Notes under the pieces: generated by a model | Told to the model about the DNA's origin: nothing | What the model saw: the letters and a program-made list of their open reading frames with translations, nothing else | Databases searched by the model: none | In this document: positions 12,058 through 23,316 of the stretch, piece by piece | How the letters are laid out: each line of letters begins with the position of its first letter | How positions within the stretch are numbered: the stretch's first letter is position 1 | Assembly (NCBI GenBank): GCA_030407005.1 | Contig: JAUDYN010000003.1 | Span: forward strand, 930,001 to 994,000 | Direction: 5' to 3' | DNA: 64,000 nucleotides | Source: Desarmillaria ectypa | Taxonomy: Eukaryota > Basidiomycota > Agaricomycetes > Agaricales > Physalacriaceae | Position numbers and translations under genes: made by a program

Positions 12058-12342
12058 TGGCTCTGATGATGAATTATACGTACCTACATACAGTTGTTAT
12101 CTTTGGCAGTTAAAATTGTCTTTTTCTCTTCATTCTTCCCTTACACTTTGTCAATGCATGTATTTTGCCCTTCCCCCAATGAAACTGTAGTCCATATAGC
12201 ATGCAAATAGCATGCGCATGCAATGTTATCAGCGGGTATAATGTACATATAAAACACAGCAAAGTCGACAACATGAAACCGGAACGGGTCACTTAGTATA
12301 CAGTACAGGCATAAACATTAACCAAAATAAAAGGAAGAAGCA

Positions 12343-14226
12343 TCACATAACCCTCAGCGTCCAGCCCTCGACGGGTGTGTTACCACTACCGCCCATCCAT
12401 CCAGTATCTACTCCAAAGACGTTATCGCAAGTGATTGTCCTGCCCGAATGATAGCCAACGCCATCACATGAGCGGATAAAGAGCAGTGGTAAGCTACGAC
12501 CCGCAACACTTCCCTCGGATGGCGCAAGGGCATCTTCCTCGAGAGCTTTAAGAACGTCAACAAGAGGCGGCATTTCGACCATTACGATTGTATGCAGCAC
12601 TCCTGAGGAGACAAACTGATTCTGAGTCTGCTCGCTCGGTTGTGGCCCTGTGTGATCTGAGAACCCGCTGACGCTAGTAAGCACACCCGGCTGATTCGGC
12701 TGGTACACTCTAGCCCTCAAAGGACCGAGATTCCCTAGATAGACGTCCAATGGGACAGCACCCTTACCCTTGGGGTCCTCATAGAAGAAATTGGACACGG
12801 TCAGCTCGACGGTGTTTTTTTCCGTGCGATAAACCGGTGCGGTAAAGAGGGTTGGAAACGGGGTGATGGGGACCTCTGGGACAGTGTTATTCTGGCCAAG
12901 GGCATCAAAAAACGTGTACTGGAACTTGCTGATACCGACAATGGTCCAGCAGAGATAATCGTCGACTTCGTCCGACAAGATGTGAATGCCGTCTTTGACT
13001 TCGTCTCTGACGCGAGCCGATTGGAAGAGAAGTGGGTGCGTGCCGGCCTGCGAAGCCATGCCAGGCCCAGGAGGAGGCACAATACCTGGTGGGCCCGAGA
13101 TAGGCCCTGCGGCGCTCAGATAATGCCTCGTGCCATCTGAATTCACCTTCTGGAGGGCAATCTTTTGCATCTGGCTGACTGGACCGCCATCCTCAGATGA
13201 GACACGACCTTTATCAACCTTGCGGATGATAAGAGGAGAGGTGCTGATACCAGAATGGGTATCTGAGAGGATAATTTCACTGCCATAGGTGACTGGCGTA
13301 GGTGCACCGGCAACGCCTGTGGGAAAATAATAATTAGGAGGGATTCGCATCACATGACACGCGTTATTCTCACCATTTACATGGGCGGTGTCGGCAGGGC
13401 GGCTGACGACATTGACATTGAAGGCCGACCACGCGAGGTTGCTCGCGCAGAGCTGGGCGTGGTCGATGGTCATATACTTTGTTCGGACCGTCTGGGAATT
13501 TATCCGATTAAAAAGGGATACGGGCCCTCCAACGAGGATGCAAGAGCTGATATTGCGGGTCTTTGCGGTCTTTTTAGACGGTTTCGAGATTATGGTGACT
13601 GGGGCCGAGTCAAAAGAGGCCCATACTCTGCCTGGGGGACTATCGGAGTCGGATGGCGACGACGACGAGCCTGGAACGGGCTCTGCAATGTCAAGAGAGA
13701 GCTGGAAACTCTTTGCCTTTGCACTGCCGGTGACATGGAGAAACTTGAAGCTGCTGGTCATATTGGCGTCGAGAGGCGCTTTTTGCTCGAAACTGCGCTC
13801 GCCGGTCTCGCTAACGACTGCCATGGAGAGGTTCTGGGAGCGCATCTGCCATACAGGGCCCTCAATATGTACGACGGGCGGAGGGCAGAGGAAGCGCTTC
13901 TCGTTCCCATAGCTCTTTTGGGCGACCGCTGCATGGAGACAGATAACGGTGGTCATTGGAACGACACGAGAGGGGTCATGGGAGACATGGTCACGGACAA
14001 TGCGCCTGATTTTTGTGTGAGGGTCAGCGTTGTCATTGTCGGTGTCGTCGAGCTTTCGCTTTGAAGAAGTGGGCCAGTCGGGTGGCTGCTGCTGAGTGTC
14101 ATTGGGAGCGTCGGGAGCAGGGGACGGGATAGGCGGGTCTTTTGGATTTGGGGGGTGCTGAAGAACTGGATCCATGAATGGTGGAGTAAGGGAAGTGAGA
14201 GGATTGTCGGGGAGGAAGAAGGCCAT
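12343..14226 (-). CDS. CSL-family (CBF1/Su(H)/LAG-1) transcription factor
   Basis: DNA-binding regulator related to S. pombe Cbf11/Cbf12, whose roles include lipid metabolism, cell cycle and adhesion. Fungi lack Notch, so partners are unknown. The product is 627 residues from one uninterrupted exon. The start at 14226 (MAFFLPDNPLTSLTPP) is preferred over an upstream in-frame ATG at 14361, whose extra residues look like untranslated sequence. Residues about 30-100 are Pro/Asp-rich and disordered. The RHR-N domain starts near AVAQKSYGNEKRFLCPPP. The beta-trefoil domain contains PVTIISKPSKKT, GGPVSLFNRINSQTVRTKYM and YGSEIILSDTHSG. A C-terminal RHR-C segment ends the protein. The lack of introns is unusual for this locus. 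Confidence 0.9.
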   Translation of the reverse strand: MAFFLPDNPLTSLTPPFMDPVLQHPPNPKDPPIPSPAPDAPNDTQQQPPDWPTSSKRKLDDTDNDNADPHTKIRRIVRDHVSHDPSRVVPMTTVICLHAAVAQKSYGNEKRFLCPPPVVHIEGPVWQMRSQNLSMAVVSETGERSFEQKAPLDANMTSSFKFLHVTGSAKAKSFQLSLDIAEPVPGSSSSPSDSDSPPGRVWASFDSAPVTIISKPSKKTAKTRNISSCILVGGPVSLFNRINSQTVRTKYMTIDHAQLCASNLAWSAFNVNVVSRPADTAHVNGENNACHVMRIPPNYYFPTGVAGAPTPVTYGSEIILSDTHSGISTSPLIIRKVDKGRVSSEDGGPVSQMQKIALQKVNSDGTRHYLSAAGPISGPPGIVPPPGPGMASQAGTHPLLFQSARVRDEVKDGIHILSDEVDDYLCWTIVGISKFQYTFFDALGQNNTVPEVPITPFPTLFTAPVYRTEKNTVELTVSNFFYEDPKGKGAVPLDVYLGNLGPLRARVYQPNQPGVLTSVSGFSDHTGPQPSEQTQNQFVSSGVLHTIVMVEMPPLVDVLKALEEDALAPSEGSVAGRSLPLLFIRSCDGVGYHSGRTITCDNVFGVDTGWMGGSGNTPVEGWTLRVM

Positions 14227-14348
14227 GGTATTATACCGTGGGACGTCTTGATGACCGTGGGAGGAAAGAAAATCGTGGGAGAATACAAAAATGTCACAAT
14301 TTTGTATTATAATCACAATATCATACACGTGACTAGACCCCGAACACC

Positions 14349-14898
14349 CTACTCGACGCAAAATAGCTGTTCTCCAACGTGACTTTCCGTCGTTGATGCC
14401 GCCGTCACTGTCGATGCCTCTGCTCGCCGTGCACTCAAGGCGAGATACAGGGATTCATGGTCTTGCGCGCCAAATTCATCGTCGTACGGTGACATGATCT
14501 TTTCTTCGTCGCCCCATCCGAACAATTGCGCTGAGAAAATATTGAATCAAAAAAAGTCAACGGTGATGATGAATGATGATGGACGCACATAGGAACAGAA
14601 TACCCATTTTGTCTTCCTTCCTGATGGTCTCCTCGACCTCCTCCTCGCTTACACCCTGCCGGACCTCCCGTTCTTTCAACCAATCCCACTCTTCGTCAGA
14701 GGGGCCCCAACCCTGCATATATCCGCCTTTTTTCTGGGGTCGTCGTTGCGCCCACACCCTAGAACTAGATGCCGTCTCGTTGAGCGGCTGCTTCTTCTTG
14801 GTCGGCAATATCTGCTCGTGAGATACTGAGCGAGCTACTTGAACGGGGCTAGGGTGAATTGTATCGGGTGCGGTCTTGGATCGTTGTAAGAAACTCAT
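14349..14898 (-). CDS. Conserved-looking small acidic protein, function unknown
   Basis: Not recognised. Two exons, 14898-14604 and 14530-14349, join in frame to 158 codons plus stop. The start gives MSFLQRSKTAPDTIHPSPVQ. A central block is rich in Trp and acidic residues (YMQGWGPSDEEWDWLKER, then EEEVEETIRKED). The second exon continues with QLFGWGDEEKIMSPYDDEFG and ends HVGEQLFCVE. No signal peptide, membrane span or known domain is evident. It lies upstream of the CSL gene on the same strand with 122 bp between its stop and the CSL start. The matching reading frames and clean intron support a real gene. Confidence 0.6.
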
Positions 14899-15345
14899 AG
14901 CGAAGCACTGTCTTGACCTTTTCTGTCGCTGTTTTATATCTGTTTAGCAGCGAATACCCAGGTGACTTGACCGCTGCCTGTACCTACCTAGACTGAATCC
15001 TGGCAGAGTCTGGGTTGATGGTGCGACTTTTAAAATACCTTTTCAATCCTCCGCTCTTAAGAATTACCGTAAACGCTAATATTGATCGATCATCGAGTTG
15101 AATGTTTTCGAAATATTCTCGATAAACGATACTCTTTGACCCTTGCTGCCACCCTTCCCTCTACTACGGTCAACACTAAATATCATACGTTAGCGCCACG
15201 GAACATCGTGAGAGTACTCAGGTCTGCGGCCTCAATTCATGGGAATTTAGTTGCATGACATCATCGCAGTAACCTTGTTATTAACCGCATCGGTGGTCGG
15301 TCATTTGTTCAACTACGACATAAATACGCGTAAGGTATACTTCAA
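14899..15345. other. Intergenic region between the small acidic protein gene and the laccase
   Basis: It holds the upstream region of the gene starting at 14898 and the 3' flank of the laccase. No convincing open frame, RNA gene or repeat was seen. Confidence 0.5.
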
Positions 15346-17920
15346 CTACTGTAATTCCGGCTCCAAAGCATCGTAATCTGGACACAACGTCTCCCAATCT
15401 TGCGGTGTAGTCTGCGAATGCGGTCCTTGGATATTGTCAGCAGGACTCTCCGCAAAAACAATAGCCAAACCGGCTTCCAAATGCCAGTCAATGTGACTGG
15501 AATCGAATCCCAGTCAGCTGCTCCATCCAAAAGGACATACCCGGTTGCAACGCACCAATGCAAGAACCAAGCCCCCGGATTGTCGCTCTTGAACCGGAAA
15601 GTCGTGTTTCCTCCATTGACTTGTGCCGTGTGTTAGCTTGACTTGAAGAATTACAGCTATTACTGAACGCACTGGGAATAACATCTCGTCGAGGTGGATT
15701 TTCAAAGTTGGTTACATTCGAATTCGATACCCGAATGACGTCAAAGTTGTGTCCGTGCACTGATAAAGGGTCAGGTGGACTCCAACAGTAACGGTCCAGA
15801 CATACAGTGGAACGGGTGTGCTGTACCACCGTTAGTAATCGACTAGTAAACCAACGATATGCCTACCTCCAGCCCCGGGGATAGATATCTCAATAATCTT
15901 GTTGCGCGGTAGAAGGAAGATCTTAATCCGCGTCAGAGCGTGTCAGATGCTCATCATTGAATTTACTCACTTGTTCCTAGGAGACAATAAATCCCCTGTT
16001 ATAATCAGAGCACGGAATAACTCACGGACGGCAAAAAGTCTTGCGGCTTTCCCGCTCCGCTCAGGATTTGTAGCAACACTGGCACCGAGGGTGAGATATA
16101 GCTGATCCCGTTAATATCAAAGAAGGGCGGGTTGGGTTGCGCGATGTTCAGAGTGTACGCAACGTCCGGAGGACCGCTTCCGAGCTACAGATTTCCACCG
16201 TAAGTATCAAGTCACCCCCGTCGGAATAAAACCACCTTTCCGGGTTGTTCTGACGCGATTGGCTGCATCAAGGAACGTGAGAAACAAGGGCTCGACTGGT
16301 TAAAAAACGCGACATACGTGCATGTCAGCATCGTTCAACTTCATTCCTGGCGTATTATTCGTCGTGGGCTCCTGTTCCGGTGCACCTTTGTACCTCAGGA
16401 TCGCGCGTGTCAAGTCGGGGTTGACTAGGTCGACGTGAGCGCTTGTCAGACAAAACAGTGAAAGCAACGTACAGTTGGGGTTACCAGCGGGCGCGCCACC
16501 AGTCGGTCTATCACATTGTGTTAGACTATACCTAGGAATATTGGGAATGGAATCTACGGAGCCCTAATCCAATAATTATCTATCGGCTGGTCCGCGTGGA
16601 GGATGACAGAAACGCGCTGGGCTACGGCACATGATCAACTTGAATTTTTTTTTTTTCCGAATATCAACTTACCAGCATATATATCAACGTTCTGAACCGT
16701 GACAGGATCATGCTCGATCCCGTCAAACTCAATTGCGGTAATATTATGGTTGTCAATGGAAAATGTGAAGAAGGGCCGGCACGCAATCTGGATGAGGCGC
16801 AGACGGTAACGTTTGCTCCTTTCGACCGTGATGACAGAGTAGGGAACTAAGGGCTGTCGCTAGGGATTAGCGAGAGGTTGGGACGCATGAAAGAAGGGAC
16901 GTGCCCCGCCATTATACCTCCCGACACCGTTGATCAAGCCAGAGTCAGGAATCCTGATGGGAGGGTAAGTCTATGGTGCACACCCCGATGAGTGAAGACT
17001 TACGGAACAGTACCAGTCTGGAAAAACCGGTTCTGGGCGTCCGGGGCAAGGTCGTGGTACCAGTCCGCGAGCGTGATGATGGTGCTGTCTATTGGGTATT
17101 GTTCGTTTGAGTTGAATATGTCTAGAGAGAAAACACATACCATCATCGACGTCGTATAGATGCCTCAAGGGATCGTTGGGATCTAAGTAGGTAAGTTACC
17201 ACACTGTCAGCACCAAGATGTAGTTGCAATTACCATAAACTATGAAGGCGCCGCGCAACCCGTCGCAGTATTGGGTGGATAGATGCGAGTGGTACCAGTA
17301 ACTAACACACATTTTCAACATTCAAGTCATAGAACAATAGCACTACTGACTTTCCGCTTTGTTGCGCAGTACTGAACGCATAATCAAATGTGTTGTTAGG
17401 GGGGATGGGACATTGGTTAACAAAGCTACAGCGTTTAAATTAGTGACAGGCATACAAAGTAGGGGAAAGCAATGCTTACGAAGGGCCATCCATGACCGAG
17501 GTGCGAGCTTGGAAAAATCCGTGCCAGTGCTAATCAGCATATCTAATCAGAGAATCAAGATGCAGAATATTCAGACTGACGATCGAAAAACTCCGTCTCA
17601 TCCCGGGGTCCGTCAAGTCATTGGTAGTGACGATGTGCACGTCGTCCCCTTTGTTAACTTTGAACGTAGGTCCCTAGCGCGCTGTAAGTTGAATTATGAG
17701 CAAGCCATGCTGTCCGTACGGGGAATGTTCCATTGGGCGCGATAGCTCTGTGTTAATATACGTTAGTAAATCACGAATTCCCGCGTACCATATGGAACAC
17801 GGACGAGCGCGGAAACCCATCGGGAGCGATGACCTTGTTCCCGATGCTGAGGTCAAAGTGGTGAGTTCTACCGTAGACAAACGGTAGCAAGGCCAGTAAA
17901 GAGGAGACTTGGGGACGCAT
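15346..17920 (-). CDS. Secreted laccase (multicopper oxidase)
   Basis: Extracellular blue copper phenol oxidase, EC 1.10.3.2, that reduces O2 to water. The start at 17920 gives a signal peptide ([17 protein letters not shown]). About fifteen very short introns interrupt the gene, so no single frame shows the whole protein. After splicing the four copper signatures are complete: SIHWHGFFQ (L1), [17 protein letters not shown] (L2), [14 protein letters not shown] (L3) and [18 protein letters not shown] (L4). All ten His ligands and the T1 Cys are present. The T1 axial position is Leu, usually associated with lower or medium redox potential. NGTFPGP and FVNQCPIPP are also typical. The C-terminus is [11 protein letters not shown]. 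It is likely involved in lignin or phenol turnover or pigmentation. A TATA-like element precedes it. Confidence 0.92.
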
Positions 17921-17960
17921 TGTCGAACAAGCGAATGGAATGAGAGATTATTGCAGGGGT

Positions 17961-17972
17961 TACTTATACTCA
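17961..17972 (-). promoter_or_regulatory. TATA-like element of the laccase gene
   Basis: On the minus strand the segment reads GAGTATAAGTAA, about 41 bp upstream of the laccase ATG. It is a motif match only. Confidence 0.35.
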
Positions 17973-18205
17973 TCCTCATCCTCAGTGCGTGAGGCATTTC
18001 TCGAGAGTCGCTGGGTGTGGGAAGCCGGTGCGTGGTACCCGAAGATGGGGAGAGAAATAATATACAGGAAGCATTGTTGACCGTGGAAATATGTTGGTGG
18101 AAATGGTGAGGCATATACTGTATCATGGGTCAATGATGAACCCATTCCTGAGGGAATGCGGTGGAGAGAGAAAAGAACTACAATTGCAAGAGCGTGCCGG
18201 CGCAA

Positions 18206-19969
18206 GAGAGATGAGAAGTCTACTTTTCAATAGCGCCTCTCATGAACCTGTTTAGCAATGTCTGGCACCCTAAAGCCAATTCTTCCAGTGCACTCTGTCC
18301 GGTATCTTATGCACCAAGGTCAGACCCAGACGAAAGTCACGATTGGAATATGCATATCACGAACTCACACAAACCAGGGCGAAGTAAAAGCTCCCACATC
18401 GCTGCCCAAAAATAGGACGACCCGTCGTGCAGACAAGGTCACACTGACGCTGGTTTGAGAAACCGGTCTCGAAATAGACAGAACGTGAAAACGATCCACA
18501 GACTCTGTGGAACCTACGAGAAAAAAATAAGCACGCTGAGGGAAAAAGTCTCGTAGGGGCCTGACCGAGTTTAACGGGTATGATGATTCGCTATTCACAT
18601 TTTGCCGACGGTGTCGACGGGTCCCACGGAAAATGATAGCAGCAGTACTGCACTCCTTGGCATTGGCGTACATCGCGTGAGCCGCTGTGATACTTACTCA
18701 CCATCAGCCGGAAATCGACTCGGACCCGAATGTTGTTCCATTACGCATTACATGGAAGCAAAGCGGCGGTCGCTTGGCATTGGGCACATCCTCGCGTGCT
18801 GAAACAATTCCTACCATCAGAAACGATCCTTACTCTACTGGTGCTGCAAGTCGTGAGGCCGCCTCAGCACCACTGCGCAAATAGTACGTACTTAACCAAA
18901 ATAATGGTATATATATTTTAGCCGAGGTCGGAGTCTCACATCGGCGCCGAGGCCTAGAATAAAAAAATGCTGAACAATGCCATAACTTGACTCGGTTGGA
19001 TAAAAGGGTGGTTCTCGACGTTTAGCTGGGCGTTGTTCGTGCCAACGCTGGCGGTGGTGATGGTGAAGGTAAGACCGGCGGTACTGTCGTAAAAGGTCGC
19101 AACGCCCCCACGTGGCTTGGGCGCAGCTACAGCGGTCAGTGTATGGTTACCTCGAGCTTTCCGTGCCTCATATTTACCCTTTTCTGCTTCCAAAAGGCGC
19201 TCTTTTCAATTGCCAATTTCAATTTCGCCTAGCCAACCCTTAGCGCCACATTGTAACTACATCGCAGTATGTTGCATTAGGAAGCTGGGGTCGACGGCGA
19301 CGTTGAAGTTGTTGTTCTGGAATTATTGCTTTACATACATTCAATACGTGCGAGTCGACATTTAGCGGAATACGAAATTTGAGTATTTTTTCCCTATCTC
19401 CACTGATTCATTGTGACCAAGTCGTTTACTGTAGAGTCTGTGCCGCAAACGATAACCAATACATCTATGAGACCCTTCAGGCTCAACGAGGCATACATAC
19501 TTGTACATATGTTCATATCGCAGTTTACCCTAGTTCTCTTACATCACGCCGTCGTGACAGCTATAATGAAGCGCCGTCGTATCCATCACTCCGAGTCTGA
19601 GCGCAGGCAATCCATTTCATCTTCATTTCGGAAAGAACTTCCTAGGATACACCTCACATTCGAATCTTCCATTGCAAGTCACGTATATGTACCGTTGCCC
19701 ACCAATTGAGGCGCGACCGGGCAGCCCAAAATAAGTCATCAGAGAATCTATTTACTGTACACTCTTTGGCATACACAACTGGGACTCATACAACAATAAT
19801 CAGAGACGAAATATGCAATATTCTAGCGTAGTGCTTGTGCTTAATGTCCATGGAAATTGTCGACTAAACGAGTGGAAGTGTCCCAAATACAATACTTAAT
19901 GTGAAGAAATGCTAGACAAATCAAAGTCCAAGAATAAGGAACAAAAAAGGTTCGCCATCACCTTCCACC
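18206..19969. other. 1.7 kb region without an intact gene
   Basis: All frames are short and fragmented. The only coding-like signal is the minus-strand segment listed separately at 18990-19320. No RNA gene, transposase or terminal repeat was recognised. Confidence 0.5.
18990..19320 (-). pseudogene. Possible relic of a secreted-protein gene
   Basis: Two minus-strand stretches have codon use like real exons here, with many GCC, ACC and AAC codons. One (about 19320-19270) reads NNNFNVAVDPSFLMQH and soon hits a stop. The other (about 19120-18990) reads FYDSTAGLTFTITTASVG, then TNNAQLNVENHPF. No start, terminal exon or full domain can be assembled around them. The family is not recognised. It could be a decayed gene, or exons of a gene I failed to assemble. 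Confidence 0.25.
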
Positions 19970-22839
19970 TCAACTCAGAGGTTCGCGACTTTTCCGTCTG
20001 ACATGCTTGTCATCAGGAAAAGGTACTCCACTTTGTCGCCGGCTCTCTCTCCGACCTGGACGCTCCCTCTCGTTCTCCGGCGCAACTTCTTGCTGGTATC
20101 GCTGCCAATCCTCGACCTTCATCGTGGATAACCGCTTCGAATGAGATCCTCCTGTTCCCAGCTGCGCCAGTCGATCTGCACTTAAGCTTCTCTTATGGCC
20201 GTCGCTGGCGCGCCTCTTCTCCGTCTTCTCGCCGTCCTTCTCACCAGCCTCCCGCCGCTTCCGAAGCTCTCTTTCCCGCTCAGTCTCCCTCCTCTTCATG
20301 GCCTCCCGCTCAGCCGCCCGACTCTTTTCCCACCGAGCTTTTGCGGCCTCTATCTCCGCATGTTCTCGGTTCGCAGTCGTCACAGGTCCCTGCAAATCTC
20401 GCATCTTCTCCCGGTGTCTCTCAGCCAACTCCTCGAACGTTCTCGTTCGCGTAGTGATTGGACGTTGTGGTGTTGGTGCAACGATCTTCTTAGGCGGAAG
20501 AATCGTGATGGGTGGCTCGCGCTCCGGCTGAGGTGCAGGCGGATACAAATACGCATTCGTACCCGCAGAAGTAGATCGTCGGTGCATTTTCCTGGCTATT
20601 GGGACATCTTCACTGGATTCTGTCGCGCCTCCGCTTCCACTGGGGCCTGCATATCCCAGCGAAGTCTCCTTTCTCTTCCTTTCCTTGAGGGCTTCTGCGA
20701 CTGCAGGTGACATCTGTATTTTTGTAACACCGATGGGGGGCGTGACGCCTCGCGGGGGTTGTAACAGTTTCCGATCTTGAACATACGCGTCCCAATCTGG
20801 GTCTCTGAGCGGTACACTAGTCGGCCGACTTATGCTCTCCCCAAGTATTTCCGACCCTAGATAGTCTAGAGAACGTACCCTGCCTCTCGGTGCGGGTTCT
20901 CGCGGAGGCCTCGAATGCGATGGGGCAGGAAGCAATAAAGAAGTCGCCGCGTCATATGCTCTGACACTCGGCCCTCTTGAGTTGGAAGCACTCGTCGTAG
21001 GTGTTTCCCCTTTCAGCGCATCAATTGATTTCCGAATGTTCTCAATTTCTGCAACCAACTCCTCTTTCTTCTTCATGGCCTCTAGTTGTGCTGCTGACAG
21101 CTGTTTCTTGGGCAGTTTGTCTGTAGCGGGGGAGACTGGGGAAACGTCCTTGGAAATAAATGTCGTTGGTACATCATTCTCGATTCCAAGACCTAGATCA
21201 AGAGCCGGCAGTGCACCAGGACCTTGCAGACTACGCGAGGTTGCTCGGCGCAGTTCATCTTCTGGAATAGGCGCAGTCATAAAGTCTGATACACCGCTCT
21301 GGTATCGTTGCCTGACTGCGTCCTGGTAATCCATCGAACGACCATCAGGCGTCACCGGCGACGACGACCCGTCCAGATCCTTCATGAGTGGCATACTCGA
21401 ATACCCACTCTCTACCCGCCCATGTTCTTTCTCCCATTGAGACCTTTCGCGCAGTACAACATTGAATCGTCCTGCCGCACTCTGCTCTGCTTCGGCGTTT
21501 CGCTTCTGTTGTTCCTGAGAGATTTCCTTCAGCTTGTGTTGCAACACGCTGAGAATTCTCAGCTGCACAGCCGCCCCCATGAGCGCCACAGCTCCAAGAA
21601 GGCCAAGCTCGATCTGAATCGTCTGCGAGACCGGGTACCGAATGCCGTTGTCCTGGAATTTCGGAAATAGAGAACGGAAGCCCAGATTCCACACATAGAA
21701 CTGTACAGCGTAAATGTAGAGCATTAGAAACGCTATTCGGCAGAGACAGAAGCAATTTAGACTTGCCTCTTTTAGTCCCGCGGTAGTATAACAGTCGACG
21801 CCTAGCATCAAAGCGGAAGCACCCACAAAAGCCGTGGAAATAAGCACTATATGGTAGTGGATCTAATAAAGTGACAAGGTGAGGCTCACGATCGAGCGGT
21901 TACGGCGTATAATAAAACGTACCTTTGGGATCGTAGACAGCACAAAGCCAATTACAGCACACCCTGTTTCATCCGTTAGTCGCGAGGCGGCCAAAGACAG
22001 AAATGACAAACCTATGTAGAGTATCCAGCGAAGCCCCCCCGAACTGATGAGACCGCCATTGCGGAAGCACTGTATCCACCAAGCGAATGCCAGACCGCCC
22101 CACGCACCAATGCAGTATCTCGCCGCCTTCCAAAAGAATATGGCAACAGCACCTCCGGCAATACCGGCTACTGAGCAAGCAAGGACGAACATGCCACGGA
22201 TTGTCTGGGAAGGAGGATTCACAGCTTCGAGGACTCCAAACCTGATGATCAGGACGAAGCAGACGAGCGACAAGGAATAGAAACCGATAAGGAAAAAGGA
22301 TGACCTATGTACGTATTGTGAGTAAGAATACTACGCCGAGACAGCAGGACGTACCAGCGGTTTTTGTGGCCCCAGAAAGCAGAAGGAAGGCCGGTGAGGA
22401 TAAGAATGGCACCTAACACTCCAAAAGCGGGGTCTAGTTTGGTATCAAGGGTTATAGGCGTTGCGGAGGCTGATGCGGAGGCGCTCGCGCTTGACGCAGC
22501 AGAAGATGACGCAGAAGAAGAGGTGGGTGTAGCGGTATATGTAACGTTAAAGGTCGTAGGAACAACTGTCGTGTACTGTGAGTTTTGGCCATTAGTGCTT
22601 GTCGAGGTCGTGATAGTCCTGGAGCTCGTCGTGAGCGAAAGAGAAAGAGATGCAGAGGAAGCCGATGATGATGTCGACGACGACGCTGACGCCGATGATG
22701 ATCCGGACGAGGAAGCCCGGGACGTCGAAGCAGATGCCTGGGTCGAGCTAGAGGACGTCGAGCTATTATTACCATCCTGAGCGACGACAGCGACAGCGAT
22801 GAAGGCGGTCCCAAGCAGGGCGCTGACTGGCCACCGCAT
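19970..22839 (-). CDS. Multi-pass membrane protein with DUF4203 (TM7S3/TM198-like) domain
   Basis: The start at 22839 gives a signal peptide (MRWPVSALLGTAFIAVAVVA). Residues about 21-130 are almost pure Ser/Thr/Ala and look like an O-glycosylated ectodomain. A polytopic membrane part follows with segments such as LDPAFGVLGAILILTGLPSA, GMFVLACSVAGIAGGAVAIF, CAVIGFVLSTIPK and ELGLLGAVALMGAAVQL, matching the DUF4203 family. The long C-terminal half (about 550 residues) is hydrophilic and probably cytosolic. It has a Gln/Glu/Lys-rich segment near KLKEISQEQQKRNAEAEQ, a possible coiled coil and an Arg/Glu-rich coiled-coil-like stretch (RAAEREAMKRRETERE). Four to five introns lie in the membrane part. 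The function is unknown. The layout suggests a surface sensor or scaffold, which is inference. Confidence 0.75.
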
Positions 22840-23316
22840 CGTCAGAGGGAAAAGAGAGAATGAAAGGTGACAGAGTGATGGTCGTCGAAGGTGAAGAGAA
22901 GCAATGAGCTAGAACGACATCGGCTGACCGGCCTCTTGATTCCGTCACTTGCCACCTGCCGGAAAAGACAAGTCCATCTGAAGATAATCAATCCGGCTAT
23001 ATTTATAAAATATATAAAAAGTATTCTGATTCCTGCATCAGAAAATTACTGGCATCTATCATTTTCGGGGTATCCTCAGCCTTGCTGCCGCATGATGAAA
23101 TGTACTGTCCTGATACGTACTTGTATGATACCCAATATTTGGTATCGTTTCGTAGTAAACAAATTAAAAATAATATTAAAATGTTTTGGAAACTAAGTCG
23201 AACATTGGTTGTCTAGAGCAACGGTCTGCGACTGACACAGTAGTAACAATCTCACGCCCTGATCGACTCATCATGACGAACCCCAGCCCCTTCAACAACC
23301 CCGTCCCGTCTCAATT
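22840..23316. other. Intergenic, AT-rich
   Basis: It separates the DUF4203 gene start from the helicase stop. The part around 22990-23190 is AT-rich (TATAAAATATATAAAAAG). No gene was seen. Confidence 0.5.

Noticed and set aside
13354..14064. Plus-strand open frame of 236 codons
   Set aside because: It is the antisense shadow of the CSL gene. The minus strand carries clear CSL motifs in one long frame.
15480..15600. Laccase L4 motif apparently broken (FLHW then a different frame)
   Set aside because: An intron with a GTGCGT donor splits the His-Cys-His motif. Splicing restores [11 protein letters not shown], so the gene is not a pseudogene.
22364..22780. Plus-strand Asp/Glu/Val-rich open frame
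   Set aside because: It is complementary to the Ser/Thr/Ala-rich ectodomain of the DUF4203 protein, a composition artefact.
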